Part shown: in pieces, positions 1-8,564 of the stretch
How the letters are laid out: each line of letters opens with the position of its first letter
Position numbering within the stretch: position 1 is the stretch's first letter
Origin: Candidatus Avacholeplasma faecigallinarum
GTDB lineage: Bacteria; Bacillota_I; Bacilli_A; Acholeplasmatales; Anaeroplasmataceae
Assembly (NCBI GenBank): GCA_018715825.1
Contig: DVKU01000055.1
Location: 1 to 12,361, forward strand
DNA: 12,361 bases
Direction of reading: 5' to 3'
Notes under the pieces: generated by a model
Databases searched by the model: none
Told to the model about the DNA's origin: nothing
Seen by the model: the letters and a program-made list of their open reading frames with translations, nothing else
Position numbers and translations under genes: made by a program

Positions 1-71
1 AACCACGCTTTAGACAAATCGAGAATAACTTTTTTGACTTTACCTACGTGTCGATTTTTATATAACTGATA
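1..71 (-). other. Short open frame at window edge, possibly a transposase remnant
   Basis: Beyond the gltD terminator, one minus-strand frame stays open from a stop at 96-98 to the window edge. It contains no ATG. Its last residues read NRHVGKVKKVILDLSKAW, which faintly resembles the stretch around the first catalytic aspartate of ISL3-type transposases (a VKxVxxDMxxxY pattern). The upstream part of the frame overlaps the gltD terminator, so this cannot be the normal beginning of a gene. It may be a decayed insertion-sequence fragment, or coding by chance. The stretch is too short to decide, and nothing else is recognisable in it. Confidence 0.2.
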
Positions 72-105
72 TAAAAAAGCTTGTTGACTAGTTTGTCAAC
101 AAGCT
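72..105 (-). terminator. Rho-independent terminator of gltB-gltD
   Basis: An 11-bp perfect stem (78-88 with 95-105, AGCTTGTTGAC paired with GTCAACAAGCT) closes a 6-base loop. On the minus strand it is followed at once by a run of T (plus-strand A tract 73-78). It lies 35 bases past the gltD stop and is oriented to end the glutamate synthase transcript. Confidence 0.9.
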
Positions 106-108
106 GAG

Positions 109-130
109 AATGGATATTTTTATATCCATT
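109..130. repeat. Small inverted repeat between gltD stop and terminator
   Basis: A 9-bp perfect stem (AATGGATAT, 109-117, with ATATCCATT, 122-130) encloses a 4-base loop. It lies 9 bases after the gltD stop and 3 bases before the terminator stem. It has no T tract of its own, so it is not a second canonical terminator. A 3'-end mRNA-stabilising hairpin is possible but is inference only. Confidence 0.5.
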
Positions 131-139
131 CGTAAAATT

Positions 140-1570
140 TTATTTATCGTTTTTTATAATTTCTTGAGCACAGTCTAATCCATCTTTTAAAGCTAAAACT
201 ACTAATGATTGACCATTTTTCATATCTCCACAAACATATATATTATCGCTATATTTAAAATTATTTAATTTAATTTTGTAATTATTAGCATCTAATTCAT
301 AACTCTTGCAATCATCATCAGATGTTCCTAGAAAGCCCATGGCAATAATTAGTTGATCACATGGAAGATATTTCCTAGAATCTAAAACATCTTGACAAAC
401 CATTTTTCCATCCTTTAGCTCCCATTTGACATTTTTAATGTATACTCCTTCAATATGAGTTTTACCAACTATTTCATCTATAGTGGTAGTATACATTCTA
501 ATATCCTTTTTATAAAGAGCATTACATTCCTCAACTCCATAGTCAGTTTTCTTTTTGTTTGGATAATAAGGCCATGGATTGGTATTATTAAGAGGTGGTT
601 CGTTTGTTATTTCTAATTCATAAACTGATTTAGCATTTTGACGAGCGGCAGTGGCACAGCAATCATTTGCGGTATCTCCACCACCAATTATGATAACATT
701 TTTATCTTTTAAGTCATATGTAAATGGTTTTTTATCTAATAAATTTTTTGTTGTTTCAGTTAAGAAATCAACTGCATAATTAATTCCTTTTAAGGTATTA
801 TTTTTTAAATTTAATGGTCTTGGCATTGATGTACCACAAGCAAAAACAATTATATCATATGATTTTTTTAATTCAGATAATTTTATATCTTTACCAACCT
901 TGCAATTATTAATAAAAGTGATTCCCTCTTCTTTAAGAAGGTTAATTCTTCTATCAATAATCTTTTTTTCAATTTTCATATTTGGTATACCATACATTAA
1001 TAGTCCGCCAAAACGATCATTTTTTTCTAATACGGTTACGGTATATCCAGCGTAATTTAAAGCCTTAGCACAAGCTAAACCACTAGGACCGGAGCCTACA
1101 ATTACGACTTTTTTATTGTTTCTAATAATATCCTTTTTAGGCTTTATCCAATTATTTTTAAATGCTTCTTCTATCAAAAATAATTCATTACATTTGATTC
1201 CTACGGCTTCACCATTAATACTACAGCTACATACTGCCTCACATAAGGCTGGGCAAACACTTCCTGTAAATTCAGGAAATGGTGCCGTCTTATCCAATCT
1301 TTTATAAGCTTCCTCATATAAACCTAAATAAATAAGGTGGTTCCATTCAGGAATTAAATTAGCTAAAGGACATCCTACGTTTCTTCTTCCTATAACCATA
1401 CCTGATTGGCAAAATGGTACTCCACAATTCATACAGCGACTAGCTTGTTCTCTTTGAGTTTTTAAATCAAAATTTACATGGAAGTCATTAAAATTTTTTA
1501 TTCTTTCAAGAGGGGCTATTTCCTCTTTATTTTTTCGATTAAATTCCATAAATCCTGTTGCTTTTCCCAT
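140..1570 (-). CDS. gltD: Glutamate synthase (NADPH) small/beta subunit
   Basis: GltD passes electrons from NADPH, through FAD and iron-sulfur clusters, to the large subunit GltB. GltB then makes two glutamates from glutamine and 2-oxoglutarate in the cytosol. The 476-residue product is of usual family length. The N-terminal iron-sulfur region has Cys46, 49, 54 and 67 and then Cys106, 110, 114 and 116. A GSGPSG dinucleotide-binding motif for FAD is at 159-164 and a second Rossmann motif, GGGDTA, for NADPH at 296-301. A C-terminal flavin segment (VCGDM, near 447) precedes QSLVVLALKDG. The ATG overlaps the gltB TAA by one base (TAATG), and a strong GGAGGTG site lies inside the last gltB codons, so the two are translationally coupled. 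The gene looks intact although its partner gltB is interrupted. Related FAD/NADPH subunits such as those of dihydropyrimidine dehydrogenase share the fold, but position directly behind gltB settles the name. Confidence 0.96.
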   Translation of the reverse strand: MGKATGFMEFNRKNKEEIAPLERIKNFNDFHVNFDLKTQREQASRCMNCGVPFCQSGMVIGRRNVGCPLANLIPEWNHLIYLGLYEEAYKRLDKTAPFPEFTGSVCPALCEAVCSCSINGEAVGIKCNELFLIEEAFKNNWIKPKKDIIRNNKKVVIVGSGPSGLACAKALNYAGYTVTVLEKNDRFGGLLMYGIPNMKIEKKIIDRRINLLKEEGITFINNCKVGKDIKLSELKKSYDIIVFACGTSMPRPLNLKNNTLKGINYAVDFLTETTKNLLDKKPFTYDLKDKNVIIIGGGDTANDCCATAARQNAKSVYELEITNEPPLNNTNPWPYYPNKKKTDYGVEECNALYKKDIRMYTTTIDEIVGKTHIEGVYIKNVKWELKDGKMVCQDVLDSRKYLPCDQLIIAMGFLGTSDDDCKSYELDANNYKIKLNNFKYSDNIYVCGDMKNGQSLVVLALKDGLDCAQEIIKNDK

Positions 1571-3459
1571 TATTTCACCTCCATAGCTTTAGTAAATGCA
1601 TCCATTAAAGGATCCTTTGAGTTGGCTTTTTCAAAATCTTTTATTAAACTCATAATTTTAGCATAATCATTTGGTAGAACTTTAAAGAAATTACTTTCAT
1701 TAAAATCACTTAAAATTTTATTTGCAATTTTAGAGTCTGTATAAGAAATATGTTTTTTTAATAAATTTTTAACAACTGCTATATCTTCATCATCTAAATC
1801 CAAAATTGAAACCAATTCCAAATTTACATTAGTAATATTATGTCTACCATATACATAAGCTACACCACCAGACATTCCGGCAGCAAAGTTTCTACCGATA
1901 TCGCCTAAAATTAAGGCTGTACCACCAGTCATATATTCACATCCATGCTGTCCACAACCAAGTGAAACTACATTAGCTCCAGAATTTCTTACTAAAAATC
2001 TTTCACCAGCGATTCCTTCTAAATAGCATTCTCCACTTGTAGCACCGTATAATGCGACATTACCACAGATTTTATTAGTTGCATAGTCAAAGGTTGCTTT
2101 TTTAGATGGCTTGATTATTATCTTTCCACCACATAAGCCTTTACCAAGGTAGTCGTTAGCATCACCAGTAACATCAAGAGTAACACCTCTTGTTAAAAAA
2201 GCACCAAATGAGTTTCCAGCATTTCCAGTTGCATGTATTTTGATAGTATCCTCTTTTAGACCGTCTTGACCATATATCTTAGTTATTTCATTAGATAAAA
2301 TGGTTCCAAAACTACGATTAACGTTAGAAATCTCTAAATCCATTGTTTTAGGCTTTTGTTGATATATAGCTTCCTGACATAATGGAAGCAATACTCTATA
2401 ATCAAGAGTTGTCTCCAAATTATGATATTTATATTCTTTAAATTTATTATCTGTTCTATTAACTACCTTTGGATTATAAAGAATTTTAGTTGCATCAATT
2501 CGATCTTTAAATTCCTTTTTAACCTTTATAAGTTCTGTGTGGCCAACCATTTCATCAATTGTTTTAAATCCAAGCTTAGCCATATATTCACGAAGATTTT
2601 GAGCAATAAAATACATAAAGTTAATTACATACTCTGGTTTACCTTTAAATTTAGCTCTTAATTTTTCATCTTGAGTTGCTACTCCAACAGGGCATGTATT
2701 TAAATTACAAACTCTCATCATTATACAACCCATAGCAATAAGTGGTCCAGTAGCAAAGCCAAATTCCTCGGCACCTAGGCAGATTGCCACTGCTAAATCC
2801 TTACCTGTTAATAATTTACCATCTGTTTCTAGTCTGATTCTATCACGTAGATTGTTCATAACAAGTGTTTGGTGTGTCTCACTTAAGCCAATTTCCCATG
2901 GTGTTCCAGCATTGTTAATAGATGTTCTTGGAGATGCACCAGTACCACCATCATAACCAGATATTAAGATTGTATTAGCACCAGCCTTAACAACACCAGA
3001 AGCTATAGTTCCTACTCCAGCCTCACTTACTAGCTTAACGGAAATTCTAGCATTACGATTAGCATTCTTTAAATCATATATTAATTGGGCTAAATCCTCA
3101 ATTGAATAAATATCATGATGTGGAGGTGGTGATATTAAGGAAACACCAGGTGTTGAATGTCTAGCTTTGGCAATCCAAGGGAATACTTTAGCACCAGGCA
3201 ATTGACCACCTTCACCAGGCTTAGCACCTTGAGCCATTTTAATTTGTATTTCTACAGCATTAGTTAAGTATTCAATTGTAACACCGAATCTTCCAGATGC
3301 GACTTGTTTAATTTTAGAACAACGATTATCACCATTTGCATCTAATTTAAAACGTTCTCTTTCCTCTCCACCCTCGCCAGTATTAGATTTGGCGTTAATT
3401 CTATTCATAGCAATTGCCATGCATTCATGAGCTTCTTTGGAAATAGAACCATATGACAT
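1570..3459 (-). CDS. gltB: Glutamate synthase large subunit, C-terminal part (after in-frame stop)
   Basis: This frame continues the upstream GltB fragment without any shift, after one TAA. It carries the second half of the large subunit: the FMN-binding synthase barrel and the GXGXG beta-helix domain. The ammonia-tunnel segment [10 protein letters not shown] is at 80-89 and [10 protein letters not shown] at 171-180. The 3Fe-4S cluster cysteines are Cys245, Cys251 and Cys256 (C-x5-C-x4-C within [12 protein letters not shown]). Glycine-rich repeats typical of the GXGXG domain run from about 410 to 560. The first ATG is the Met of the conserved TGAMSYGS segment, which in intact homologues is internal. 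No Shine-Dalgarno sequence stands at a workable distance before it; only GGTG, 2 bases away, is present. Production of this piece as a separate protein is therefore doubtful. It would need read-through, inefficient re-initiation, or a sequence in which the stop is absent. Confidence 0.8.
   Translation of the reverse strand: MSYGSISKEAHECMAIAMNRINAKSNTGEGGEERERFKLDANGDNRCSKIKQVASGRFGVTIEYLTNAVEIQIKMAQGAKPGEGGQLPGAKVFPWIAKARHSTPGVSLISPPPHHDIYSIEDLAQLIYDLKNANRNARISVKLVSEAGVGTIASGVVKAGANTILISGYDGGTGASPRTSINNAGTPWEIGLSETHQTLVMNNLRDRIRLETDGKLLTGKDLAVAICLGAEEFGFATGPLIAMGCIMMRVCNLNTCPVGVATQDEKLRAKFKGKPEYVINFMYFIAQNLREYMAKLGFKTIDEMVGHTELIKVKKEFKDRIDATKILYNPKVVNRTDNKFKEYKYHNLETTLDYRVLLPLCQEAIYQQKPKTMDLEISNVNRSFGTILSNEITKIYGQDGLKEDTIKIHATGNAGNSFGAFLTRGVTLDVTGDANDYLGKGLCGGKIIIKPSKKATFDYATNKICGNVALYGATSGECYLEGIAGERFLVRNSGANVVSLGCGQHGCEYMTGGTALILGDIGRNFAAGMSGGVAYVYGRHNITNVNLELVSILDLDDEDIAVVKNLLKKHISYTDSKIANKILSDFNESNFFKVLPNDYAKIMSLIKDFEKANSKDPLMDAFTKAMEVK
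1571..1582 (-). promoter_or_regulatory. gltD ribosome binding site inside the gltB end
   Basis: On the minus strand GGAGGTG (1576-1582) lies 5 bases before the gltD ATG. It is formed by the final Glu-Val codons of gltB (...MEVK stop). Combined with the TAATG stop/start overlap, this is a textbook arrangement for translational coupling. It also means gltD can still be translated independently if ribosomes fail to reach the gltB end. Confidence 0.85.
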
Positions 3460-3468
3460 AGCACCAGT

Positions 3469-6048
3469 TTAAAATCTTTGAACAATTGTTTCAACTGGTT
3501 CTACCTCATCGATAGAAATTGGATGCGAAAAATCAAATTCAAATGTATCACGAATATTAATAGTTTTTTTATTTAATCTTTCAGCAAATTCCTTATATTC
3601 ATTATAGTTTCCACTTCTGCAGGCAGACTGTAGTAAGAAAATGCTCATTGGATCATATATATGGTCGTGCTTTTTATTGCGATATCCATGTAAACCCATT
3701 GAATCTAATGTATCATCATTACGGCTTAAGGCTTTTTCGTAAAGCTTGATGCTATTTTTTTCAATTTCAGCTATTCCATAACCACCAATTGAAGTAGGTG
3801 TGTTAGTAAAGTATTCATCTATAAATTCATCATTTAGACCTATTGCCTCAAAAATTTGGGCACCATTATATGATTGAATTGTTGAAATTCCCATCTTAGA
3901 TATAATTTTTATAATACTTTTAGTTACTCCATAAATATAATTTTTAATTGCTTGCTCACTATCAATTGTTATATAACCACGATTTGTATATTCAATGATA
4001 GTTTCATAAACTAAATATGGATAAATTGCAGTAACACCATAGCCAATTAGACAGGCATAATGATGGACATCGCGTGGTTCAGCACTTTCTAAAACTATAG
4101 AAATATGGGTTCTTTTTGATACTCTAGTTAAATATTGATGTAAACCAGATGTTACTAGTAAAGATGGGATTGCCATCTTACCATTTTTATCAGATAAAAT
4201 TATAACGGTTGCTCCGTTATCTATTTTTTCCTCACATTCTTTAAAAATTCTATCTAAGGCCTCTTTCATAGTCTCAGTTTTATAATCGTAGCAAAAAGAA
4301 ACTACATCAACCTTGAATAAATTTGTTTTTCCCAAATTTTTAATTTTATAAAATTCTTCTTTAGTCAAAATAGGAGTTTCTAGTCTAACTCTATTAGCAT
4401 TTTTAGCTGTTGGATTTAATAAATTACCTTCTCTACCTAAATAAACCGCACTAGACATAACAATATCTTCTCTTATTGCATCAATTGGTGGATTAGTAAC
4501 TTGAGCAAATCTTTGCTTAAAAAAGGTATATAAAGAAAATTCATTTTTCATTAAAATAGCTAATGGTAAGTCATTTCCCATAGCTACTAACTTTTCATTT
4601 TTGCTTTGAGCAAATGGTATTATTCCTTCCATTAATTCATCATAGGTATATCCATTAGCGTGCTGTAGAAAATGAATATTGATTTTTTCATCATCCTCTT
4701 TGGCTTTTTTCAAATCGGCTAAATGAATAATATTTTTGACCCATTCCTTATAAGGCTTTTTCTTAGAGTAAAACATTTTAACTTCATCATTAGATATAAT
4801 TCTTCCTTCTAAGGTATCAACAAGAAGAATTTTTCCTGGTTCTAATCTTCTTTTTTCTAGTATATTACTTTCATCAATAGGAAGTGATCCAGTCTCAGAA
4901 AAAAGAACAAGATAATCATCTTTTGTTACGTAATAACGAGAAGGTCTTAAGCCATTTCTATCTAAAGATGCTCCTAATTTAACGCCATCTGTAAAGATTA
5001 TTGAAGCTGGTCCGTCCCATGGTTCTAAAAATGTAGAATGGAACTCATAAAAGGCTTTTAAATCCTCAGGCATTTGTTTATTTTTCATCCAAGGCTCGGG
5101 AATCATCATCATTATTGTTTCTTCTAGTGTACGACCATTTAAATATAAAAACTCTAATAAGTTATCAAACATAGCTGAATCGGATGATTCTTTACAAATT
5201 AATGGTATTACCTTTTTTAAATCATCTTTGAAGACATCTGAGTGAAATAAGCCCTCTCTAGCTTTAACAGAGTTTACATTACCTCTAATTGTATTGATTT
5301 CTCCATTATGACATAAATATCGATTAGGGTGAGCTCTATCCCATGAAGGAAATGTATTTGTTGAAAATCTAGAGTGAACTAAAGCAATGGCAGTTTCAAC
5401 TTTAGTATCCTTTAAATCTAGATAAAAATCACGAACTTGAGTAGATACTAACATACCCTTATATACAATGGTTTTTGATGAGAAACTACAAAAATAGAAA
5501 TTTAAATTAGCCTCAAGGCCCTTCTTTTCAGCTACTCTTCTTGCTACATAAAGCTTTCTTTCAAAGGCTATACCTCTTGGTATATCTGTAGGTCTTTTAA
5601 CAAATAGCTGCATTATGTAAGGCATCGCTTTTAAGGCAGTTGGACCTATTCCATATGTGTCACAAGGAACTCTTCGATAACCTAATATTTCTAAGCCCTC
5701 TGTTATTAAAGCATCATTGATAACTTTTATTTCATCATCTCTAATACTTTCATTTTGTGATAAGAAAAGTTGAGCAACAGCATAATCATATTCCTTAGGA
5801 AGGTCAAAGCCTAAATTTTCACCTCTAAAGAATTTATCAGGAATTTGAAATAAAATTCCAGCACCATCGCCAGAATTATTTTCAGCACCAGTACCACCTC
5901 TATGCTCTAAATGAATTAAAATATTTAAAGCATCCTTTATGGTTTTATGTGTACGAATTCCTTTAATTTGAGCTATTGCTCCAATTCCACATGCATCATG
6001 TTCATACGCTTTATTATATAATCCCTGTTTAGTTGGATAATCTTGCAT
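3469..6048 (-). CDS. gltB: Glutamate synthase large subunit, N-terminal part (ends at in-frame stop)
   Basis: This is the glutaminase half of GOGAT. A 19-residue propeptide precedes Cys20 (HDACGIG), the expected N-terminal nucleophile after cleavage. The class II amidotransferase domain follows, with EHRGGTGAENNSGDGAG near 48-64, HSRFSTNTFPSWDRAHPNR at 225-243 and HNGEINT at 247-253. From about 440 to 790 it matches the central domain that links to the synthase barrel. Translation starts at an ATG with a GGGAGGGG ribosome binding site 5 bases upstream. The frame ends at TAA 3469-3471 after QRF, exactly where homologues continue with a lysine and TGAMSYGS. The predicted 859-residue product has the glutaminase site but lacks the FMN and iron-sulfur synthase site, so it should not make glutamate alone. 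No degradation is visible elsewhere in the fragment. Confidence 0.85.
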   Translation of the reverse strand: MQDYPTKQGLYNKAYEHDACGIGAIAQIKGIRTHKTIKDALNILIHLEHRGGTGAENNSGDGAGILFQIPDKFFRGENLGFDLPKEYDYAVAQLFLSQNESIRDDEIKVINDALITEGLEILGYRRVPCDTYGIGPTALKAMPYIMQLFVKRPTDIPRGIAFERKLYVARRVAEKKGLEANLNFYFCSFSSKTIVYKGMLVSTQVRDFYLDLKDTKVETAIALVHSRFSTNTFPSWDRAHPNRYLCHNGEINTIRGNVNSVKAREGLFHSDVFKDDLKKVIPLICKESSDSAMFDNLLEFLYLNGRTLEETIMMMIPEPWMKNKQMPEDLKAFYEFHSTFLEPWDGPASIIFTDGVKLGASLDRNGLRPSRYYVTKDDYLVLFSETGSLPIDESNILEKRRLEPGKILLVDTLEGRIISNDEVKMFYSKKKPYKEWVKNIIHLADLKKAKEDDEKINIHFLQHANGYTYDELMEGIIPFAQSKNEKLVAMGNDLPLAILMKNEFSLYTFFKQRFAQVTNPPIDAIREDIVMSSAVYLGREGNLLNPTAKNANRVRLETPILTKEEFYKIKNLGKTNLFKVDVVSFCYDYKTETMKEALDRIFKECEEKIDNGATVIILSDKNGKMAIPSLLVTSGLHQYLTRVSKRTHISIVLESAEPRDVHHYACLIGYGVTAIYPYLVYETIIEYTNRGYITIDSEQAIKNYIYGVTKSIIKIISKMGISTIQSYNGAQIFEAIGLNDEFIDEYFTNTPTSIGGYGIAEIEKNSIKLYEKALSRNDDTLDSMGLHGYRNKKHDHIYDPMSIFLLQSACRSGNYNEYKEFAERLNKKTINIRDTFEFDFSHPISIDEVEPVETIVQRF

Positions 6049-6098
6049 AATTTCCCCTCCCTAATAAAAATAACCGAATAAAATCGGATATTTTTTAA

Positions 6099-6127
6099 AT
6101 TTTAGCATATTTTATACAAAAAATCAC
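6099..6127 (-). promoter_or_regulatory. Candidate gltB promoter (extended -10)
   Basis: On the minus strand TGC-TAAAAT (6099-6107) forms an extended -10 element. A weak -35-like GTGATT (6122-6127) sits 17 bases upstream. This gives a leader of roughly 45 bases before the gltB ATG. Two competing choices exist in this AT-rich gap: TTGATA (6151-6156) with TATAGT (6126-6131) at 19-base spacing, and TATAAT at 6173-6178 with no -35. I prefer the first because the other promoters in the window share the TGN extension. Confidence 0.4.
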
Positions 6128-6151
6128 TATATTTTAAAATAATTTTCGAAT

Positions 6152-6165
6152 ATCAAACGCTTTCA
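6152..6165 (-). promoter_or_regulatory. Candidate CcpA catabolite response element (cre) upstream of gltB
   Basis: The minus strand reads TGAAAGCGTTTGAT. This matches the cre consensus TGNAANCGNWNNCA except for A in place of the C next to the end and T at the last base. It lies about 65 bases upstream of the start point predicted from the preferred gltB promoter. That position would suit activation rather than roadblock repression. No regulator gene is present in the window, so the assignment rests on the motif alone. Confidence 0.35.
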
Positions 6166-6190
6166 TAAGTTTATTATATAATTTCCAAAT

Positions 6191-6225
6191 AAAAAAGGAC
6201 TTATTACTATCGTAGTAATAAATCC
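6191..6225 (-). terminator. Rho-independent terminator after the HIT gene
   Basis: A 13-bp stem with one mismatch (6197-6209 with 6213-6225) and a 3-base loop is followed on the minus strand by six T (6191-6196). It begins 6 bases after the HIT gene stop. It separates the lepA-HIT transcript from gltB, which therefore needs its own promoter in 6049-6190. Confidence 0.9.
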
Positions 6226-6231
6226 TAGCAA

Positions 6232-6657
6232 TTAGCCTTTATAGTACTTTTTAATTTCTAAAGCTACTTTCTCGCATTCTTCATCTGAAGCTAGATTTCC
6301 AGTATTCATTTGGAATGTTCCACCCCATTCAAATTCGTCCTTATATTTAGGGCAAAGGTGGATATGAAGATGGCCTAATGTATCTCCATATGCACCATAA
6401 TTAATTCTATCAGGATGATAAGCCTCTTGAATAGCATTAGCTACATCACTAACATCCTTCATGAACTTATTTCTTTCTTCTTCTTGTAAATCCTTTATTT
6501 CGGCAATATGATCCTTTTTATAGCTTACAATCATTCTTCCTTTATGAGTCTGATCTTTAAAAACAATAACTGATGAAGTTTCTGTTTCAAAAGCAAGATA
6601 ACCAAATTTGGCTAAATAAGGTCCGTATGCACAATAAGGACAATTATCTTTTTTCAT
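6232..6657 (-). CDS. HIT (histidine triad) family protein
   Basis: This 141-residue cytosolic protein belongs to the HIT superfamily of nucleotide hydrolases/transferases, which act on nucleoside phosphoramidates, dinucleoside polyphosphates or related nucleotides. The triad HLHIHLCPK has His96, His98 and His100, the last being the expected nucleotidyl-accepting residue. Cys6 and Cys9 (CPYC), with His50 and His96, fit the zinc site seen in some HIT proteins. The C-terminal part has WGGTF at 111-115. The exact substrate cannot be read from sequence, so no symbol is given. The ATG is preceded by a good GGAGGA site. A promoter lies in the 57-base gap to lepA, and there is no terminator between them, so the gene may be expressed both alone and by read-through from lepA. 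A strong terminator follows. Confidence 0.9.
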   Translation of the reverse strand: MKKDNCPYCAYGPYLAKFGYLAFETETSSVIVFKDQTHKGRMIVSYKKDHIAEIKDLQEEERNKFMKDVSDVANAIQEAYHPDRINYGAYGDTLGHLHIHLCPKYKDEFEWGGTFQMNTGNLASDEECEKVALEIKKYYKG

Positions 6658-6679
6658 CTTTAAATCCTCCGTTTGTTTA

Positions 6680-6708
6680 ATTATATCAAAAATTTTATAT
6701 TATATCAA
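6680..6708 (-). promoter_or_regulatory. Strong promoter of the HIT gene
   Basis: On the minus strand TTGATA (6703-6708), a 17-base spacer and a perfect TATAAT (6680-6685) with a TGA extension make a near-consensus sigma-A promoter. It fits entirely within the lepA-HIT gap. The predicted start is near 6673, giving a leader of about 16 bases that contains the ribosome binding site. Confidence 0.75.
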
Positions 6709-6714
6709 TAATAT

Positions 6715-8541
6715 CTAAGATTCATCAGTTGATAAAATAGCTAAAAATGCTTCCTGTGGAACTTCGACACTACCTATGGCCTTCATCTTCTTTTTACCCT
6801 CTTTTTGTTTTTCAAGTAATTTTTTCTTTCTTGAAATATCTCCACCATAACATTTAGCTAATACATCCTTACGCATAGCTTTAATATCACTTCTAGCAAT
6901 AACCTTGTGATTTATAACCGCTTGAACTGGTACTTCAAATAATTGTCTTGGAATAATATCCTTTAACTTTTCAACTAATACTTTTCCTCTATTATAAGCA
7001 AAATCCTTATGGACAATTGTAGAAAGGGCATCTACAACATCACCATTAAGCATAATATCCATTTTAACTAATTTAGAAGCCTCATAATCTCCTAATTCAT
7101 AATCAAATGATGCATAACCTTTAGTATAGCTTTTAAGTTTATCAAAGAAATCGTAAACAATTTCTAAAAGAGGAATATTATAATGTATAACGGCTCTGGT
7201 TTCGTCTACATACTGCATATCAATAAATACACCACGCTTTTTTTGACACAAATCCATAACAGCACCTATATATTCACTTGGTGTCATTATAGTTGCTTTT
7301 ACAAATGGTTCTTCAATTCTTGATATTAATTGTGTTTCTGGTAATTGTGATGGATTATCAATTATAGTCATTGAGCCATCAGTTAGATATACATGATAAG
7401 AAACTGAAGGAGCTGTAGCTATTAGTTCAATTTTAAATTCTCTTGATATTCTTTCTTTAATTATATCCATATGTAAAAGGCCTAAAAATCCTGTTCTAAA
7501 GCCAAAGCCTAAAGCTTGGGATGTTTCTGGTTCAAAAACTAAAGAAGCATCAGATAATTTTAATTTTTCTAAAGCATCTCTTAAATCCTGATATTGCTTT
7601 GAATCAATTGGGTAAAGGCCACAATATACCATTGGATTAAGGCGTCTATATCCAGCAAGCGGAGTATTTGAAGGATTATTTAAGGTTGTTATTGTATCAC
7701 CAACATGTACATTATTAATATCCTTTATTGAAGCGGTTATAAAGCCTACATCGCCAGCCATTAAATAATCTCTTTGAACTTCTTTTGGAGTTCTAACGCC
7801 AAGTTCAACTACCTGATATGTTGCATTTGTAGCCATTAATTTAATAGTGTCACCACGTCTTATTATTCCTTCTTTGACACACACTAAAATTACAACACCT
7901 CTATAAGCATCAAAGGCACTATCAAAAATTAAGGCTCTTGTAGGGGCAGATATATCACCACTAGGTGGATTTACATAACTTACTACCTGCTCTAATATAT
8001 CTCTAACGCCAACACCTGTTTTAGCAGAAGCCAACACAGCATTATCAGCCGGAAGACCAATAACATCCTCAATTTCGTGTTTGGCCCTTTCAGGATCACT
8101 TGATGGTAGGTCTATTTTATTTATTAAAGGCAGTATCTCTAGATTGTTATCTAAGGCTAAATAAACATTAGCTAGTGTTTGAGCTTCAACTCCTTGGGTA
8201 GCATCTACAACAAGGATGGCGCCTTCACAGGCAGCAAGCGATCTTGAAACCTCATAAGTAAAGTCAACATGGCCGGGAGTATCTATTAAATGAAGTTCAT
8301 ACTCCAATCCATTTAAAGCTTTATATTTTAGGGCAACTGCATTTAATTTAATTGTTATTCCACGTTCTCTTTCTAATTCCATAGAATCTAAAATTTGATC
8401 TTGCATTTCTCGTTGTTCAACAGAATCACAAATCTCTAAAATTCTATCTGCTAAGGTAGATTTACCGTGGTCTATATGGGCAATAATACAAAAATTTCTA
8501 ATCATTTTTTGTCTTTTTTTCATTTGCTCCAAATTGCTCAT
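6715..8541 (-). CDS. lepA: Elongation factor 4 (LepA), ribosome-associated GTPase
   Basis: LepA is a translational GTPase that binds the ribosome and is credited with back-translocation and/or a role in 30S biogenesis and initiation. The 608-residue protein starts [17 protein letters not shown], matching the Bacillus protein in length up to RNF. GTPase motifs are present: AHIDHGKST (21-29), RGITI (60-64), DTPGH (87-91), NKID (141-144) and SAKTG (172-176). Domain II, the EF-G-like domains and the LepA-specific C-terminal domain (about 490-608, ending in SVEVPQEAF) follow. The frame is open further upstream to a TTG at 8574, but that TTG lies upstream of the promoter -10 element and has no ribosome binding site. 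The ATG at 8541 has GGATGTG 6 bases before it. The stop is TAG. It lies between rnpB and the HIT gene. Confidence 0.96.
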   Translation of the reverse strand: MSNLEQMKKRQKMIRNFCIIAHIDHGKSTLADRILEICDSVEQREMQDQILDSMELERERGITIKLNAVALKYKALNGLEYELHLIDTPGHVDFTYEVSRSLAACEGAILVVDATQGVEAQTLANVYLALDNNLEILPLINKIDLPSSDPERAKHEIEDVIGLPADNAVLASAKTGVGVRDILEQVVSYVNPPSGDISAPTRALIFDSAFDAYRGVVILVCVKEGIIRRGDTIKLMATNATYQVVELGVRTPKEVQRDYLMAGDVGFITASIKDINNVHVGDTITTLNNPSNTPLAGYRRLNPMVYCGLYPIDSKQYQDLRDALEKLKLSDASLVFEPETSQALGFGFRTGFLGLLHMDIIKERISREFKIELIATAPSVSYHVYLTDGSMTIIDNPSQLPETQLISRIEEPFVKATIMTPSEYIGAVMDLCQKKRGVFIDMQYVDETRAVIHYNIPLLEIVYDFFDKLKSYTKGYASFDYELGDYEASKLVKMDIMLNGDVVDALSTIVHKDFAYNRGKVLVEKLKDIIPRQLFEVPVQAVINHKVIARSDIKAMRKDVLAKCYGGDISRKKKLLEKQKEGKKKMKAIGSVEVPQEAFLAILSTDES

Positions 8542-8564
8542 ATTTTTCACATCCATTCTTACTA

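Larger units (their letters stand above)
1570..6048 (-). pseudogene. gltB: Full gltB reading frame interrupted by one TAA
   Basis: Taken together, the two gltB pieces form a single 1492-codon frame of normal family length (about 1500 residues). It has one internal stop, TAA at 3469-3471, codon 860. The junction reads [15 protein letters not shown]. In Bacillus-type homologues the stop position is lysine ([11 protein letters not shown]), so a single A-to-T change (AAA to TAA) explains it. There is no insertion, deletion or second lesion, and both sides keep all recognisable active-site and cofactor residues. An automated annotation could report either a pseudogene or two adjacent genes. I favour a very recent nonsense allele or a sequence error over an evolved split, because the second half has no ribosome binding site. 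Confidence 0.75.

Noticed and set aside
1116..2661. Small plus-strand open frames opposite gltD and gltB (also at 9380-9628 and 11382-11567)
   Set aside because: They lie antisense within well-conserved genes, have no ribosome sites and show no recognisable protein features.
3451..3468. Genuine split gltB with independent translation of the second half
   Set aside because: Only GGTG 2 bases before the ATG resembles a ribosome site, which is too close. The ATG is an internal conserved Met of the family, and the three codons before it still encode conserved TGA residues.
3469..3471. Stop codon reassignment or selenocysteine/pyrrolysine at the gltB interruption
   Set aside because: The codon is TAA, not TGA or TAG. 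TAA is also the ordinary terminal stop of gltD, gltB and the HIT gene in this window, and all tryptophans use TGG.
6072..6090. Small hairpin (CCGA/TCGG) in the gltB leader as an attenuator or riboswitch
   Set aside because: Only four clean pairs, no alternative pairing, and no conserved riboswitch or T-box sequence in the short leader.
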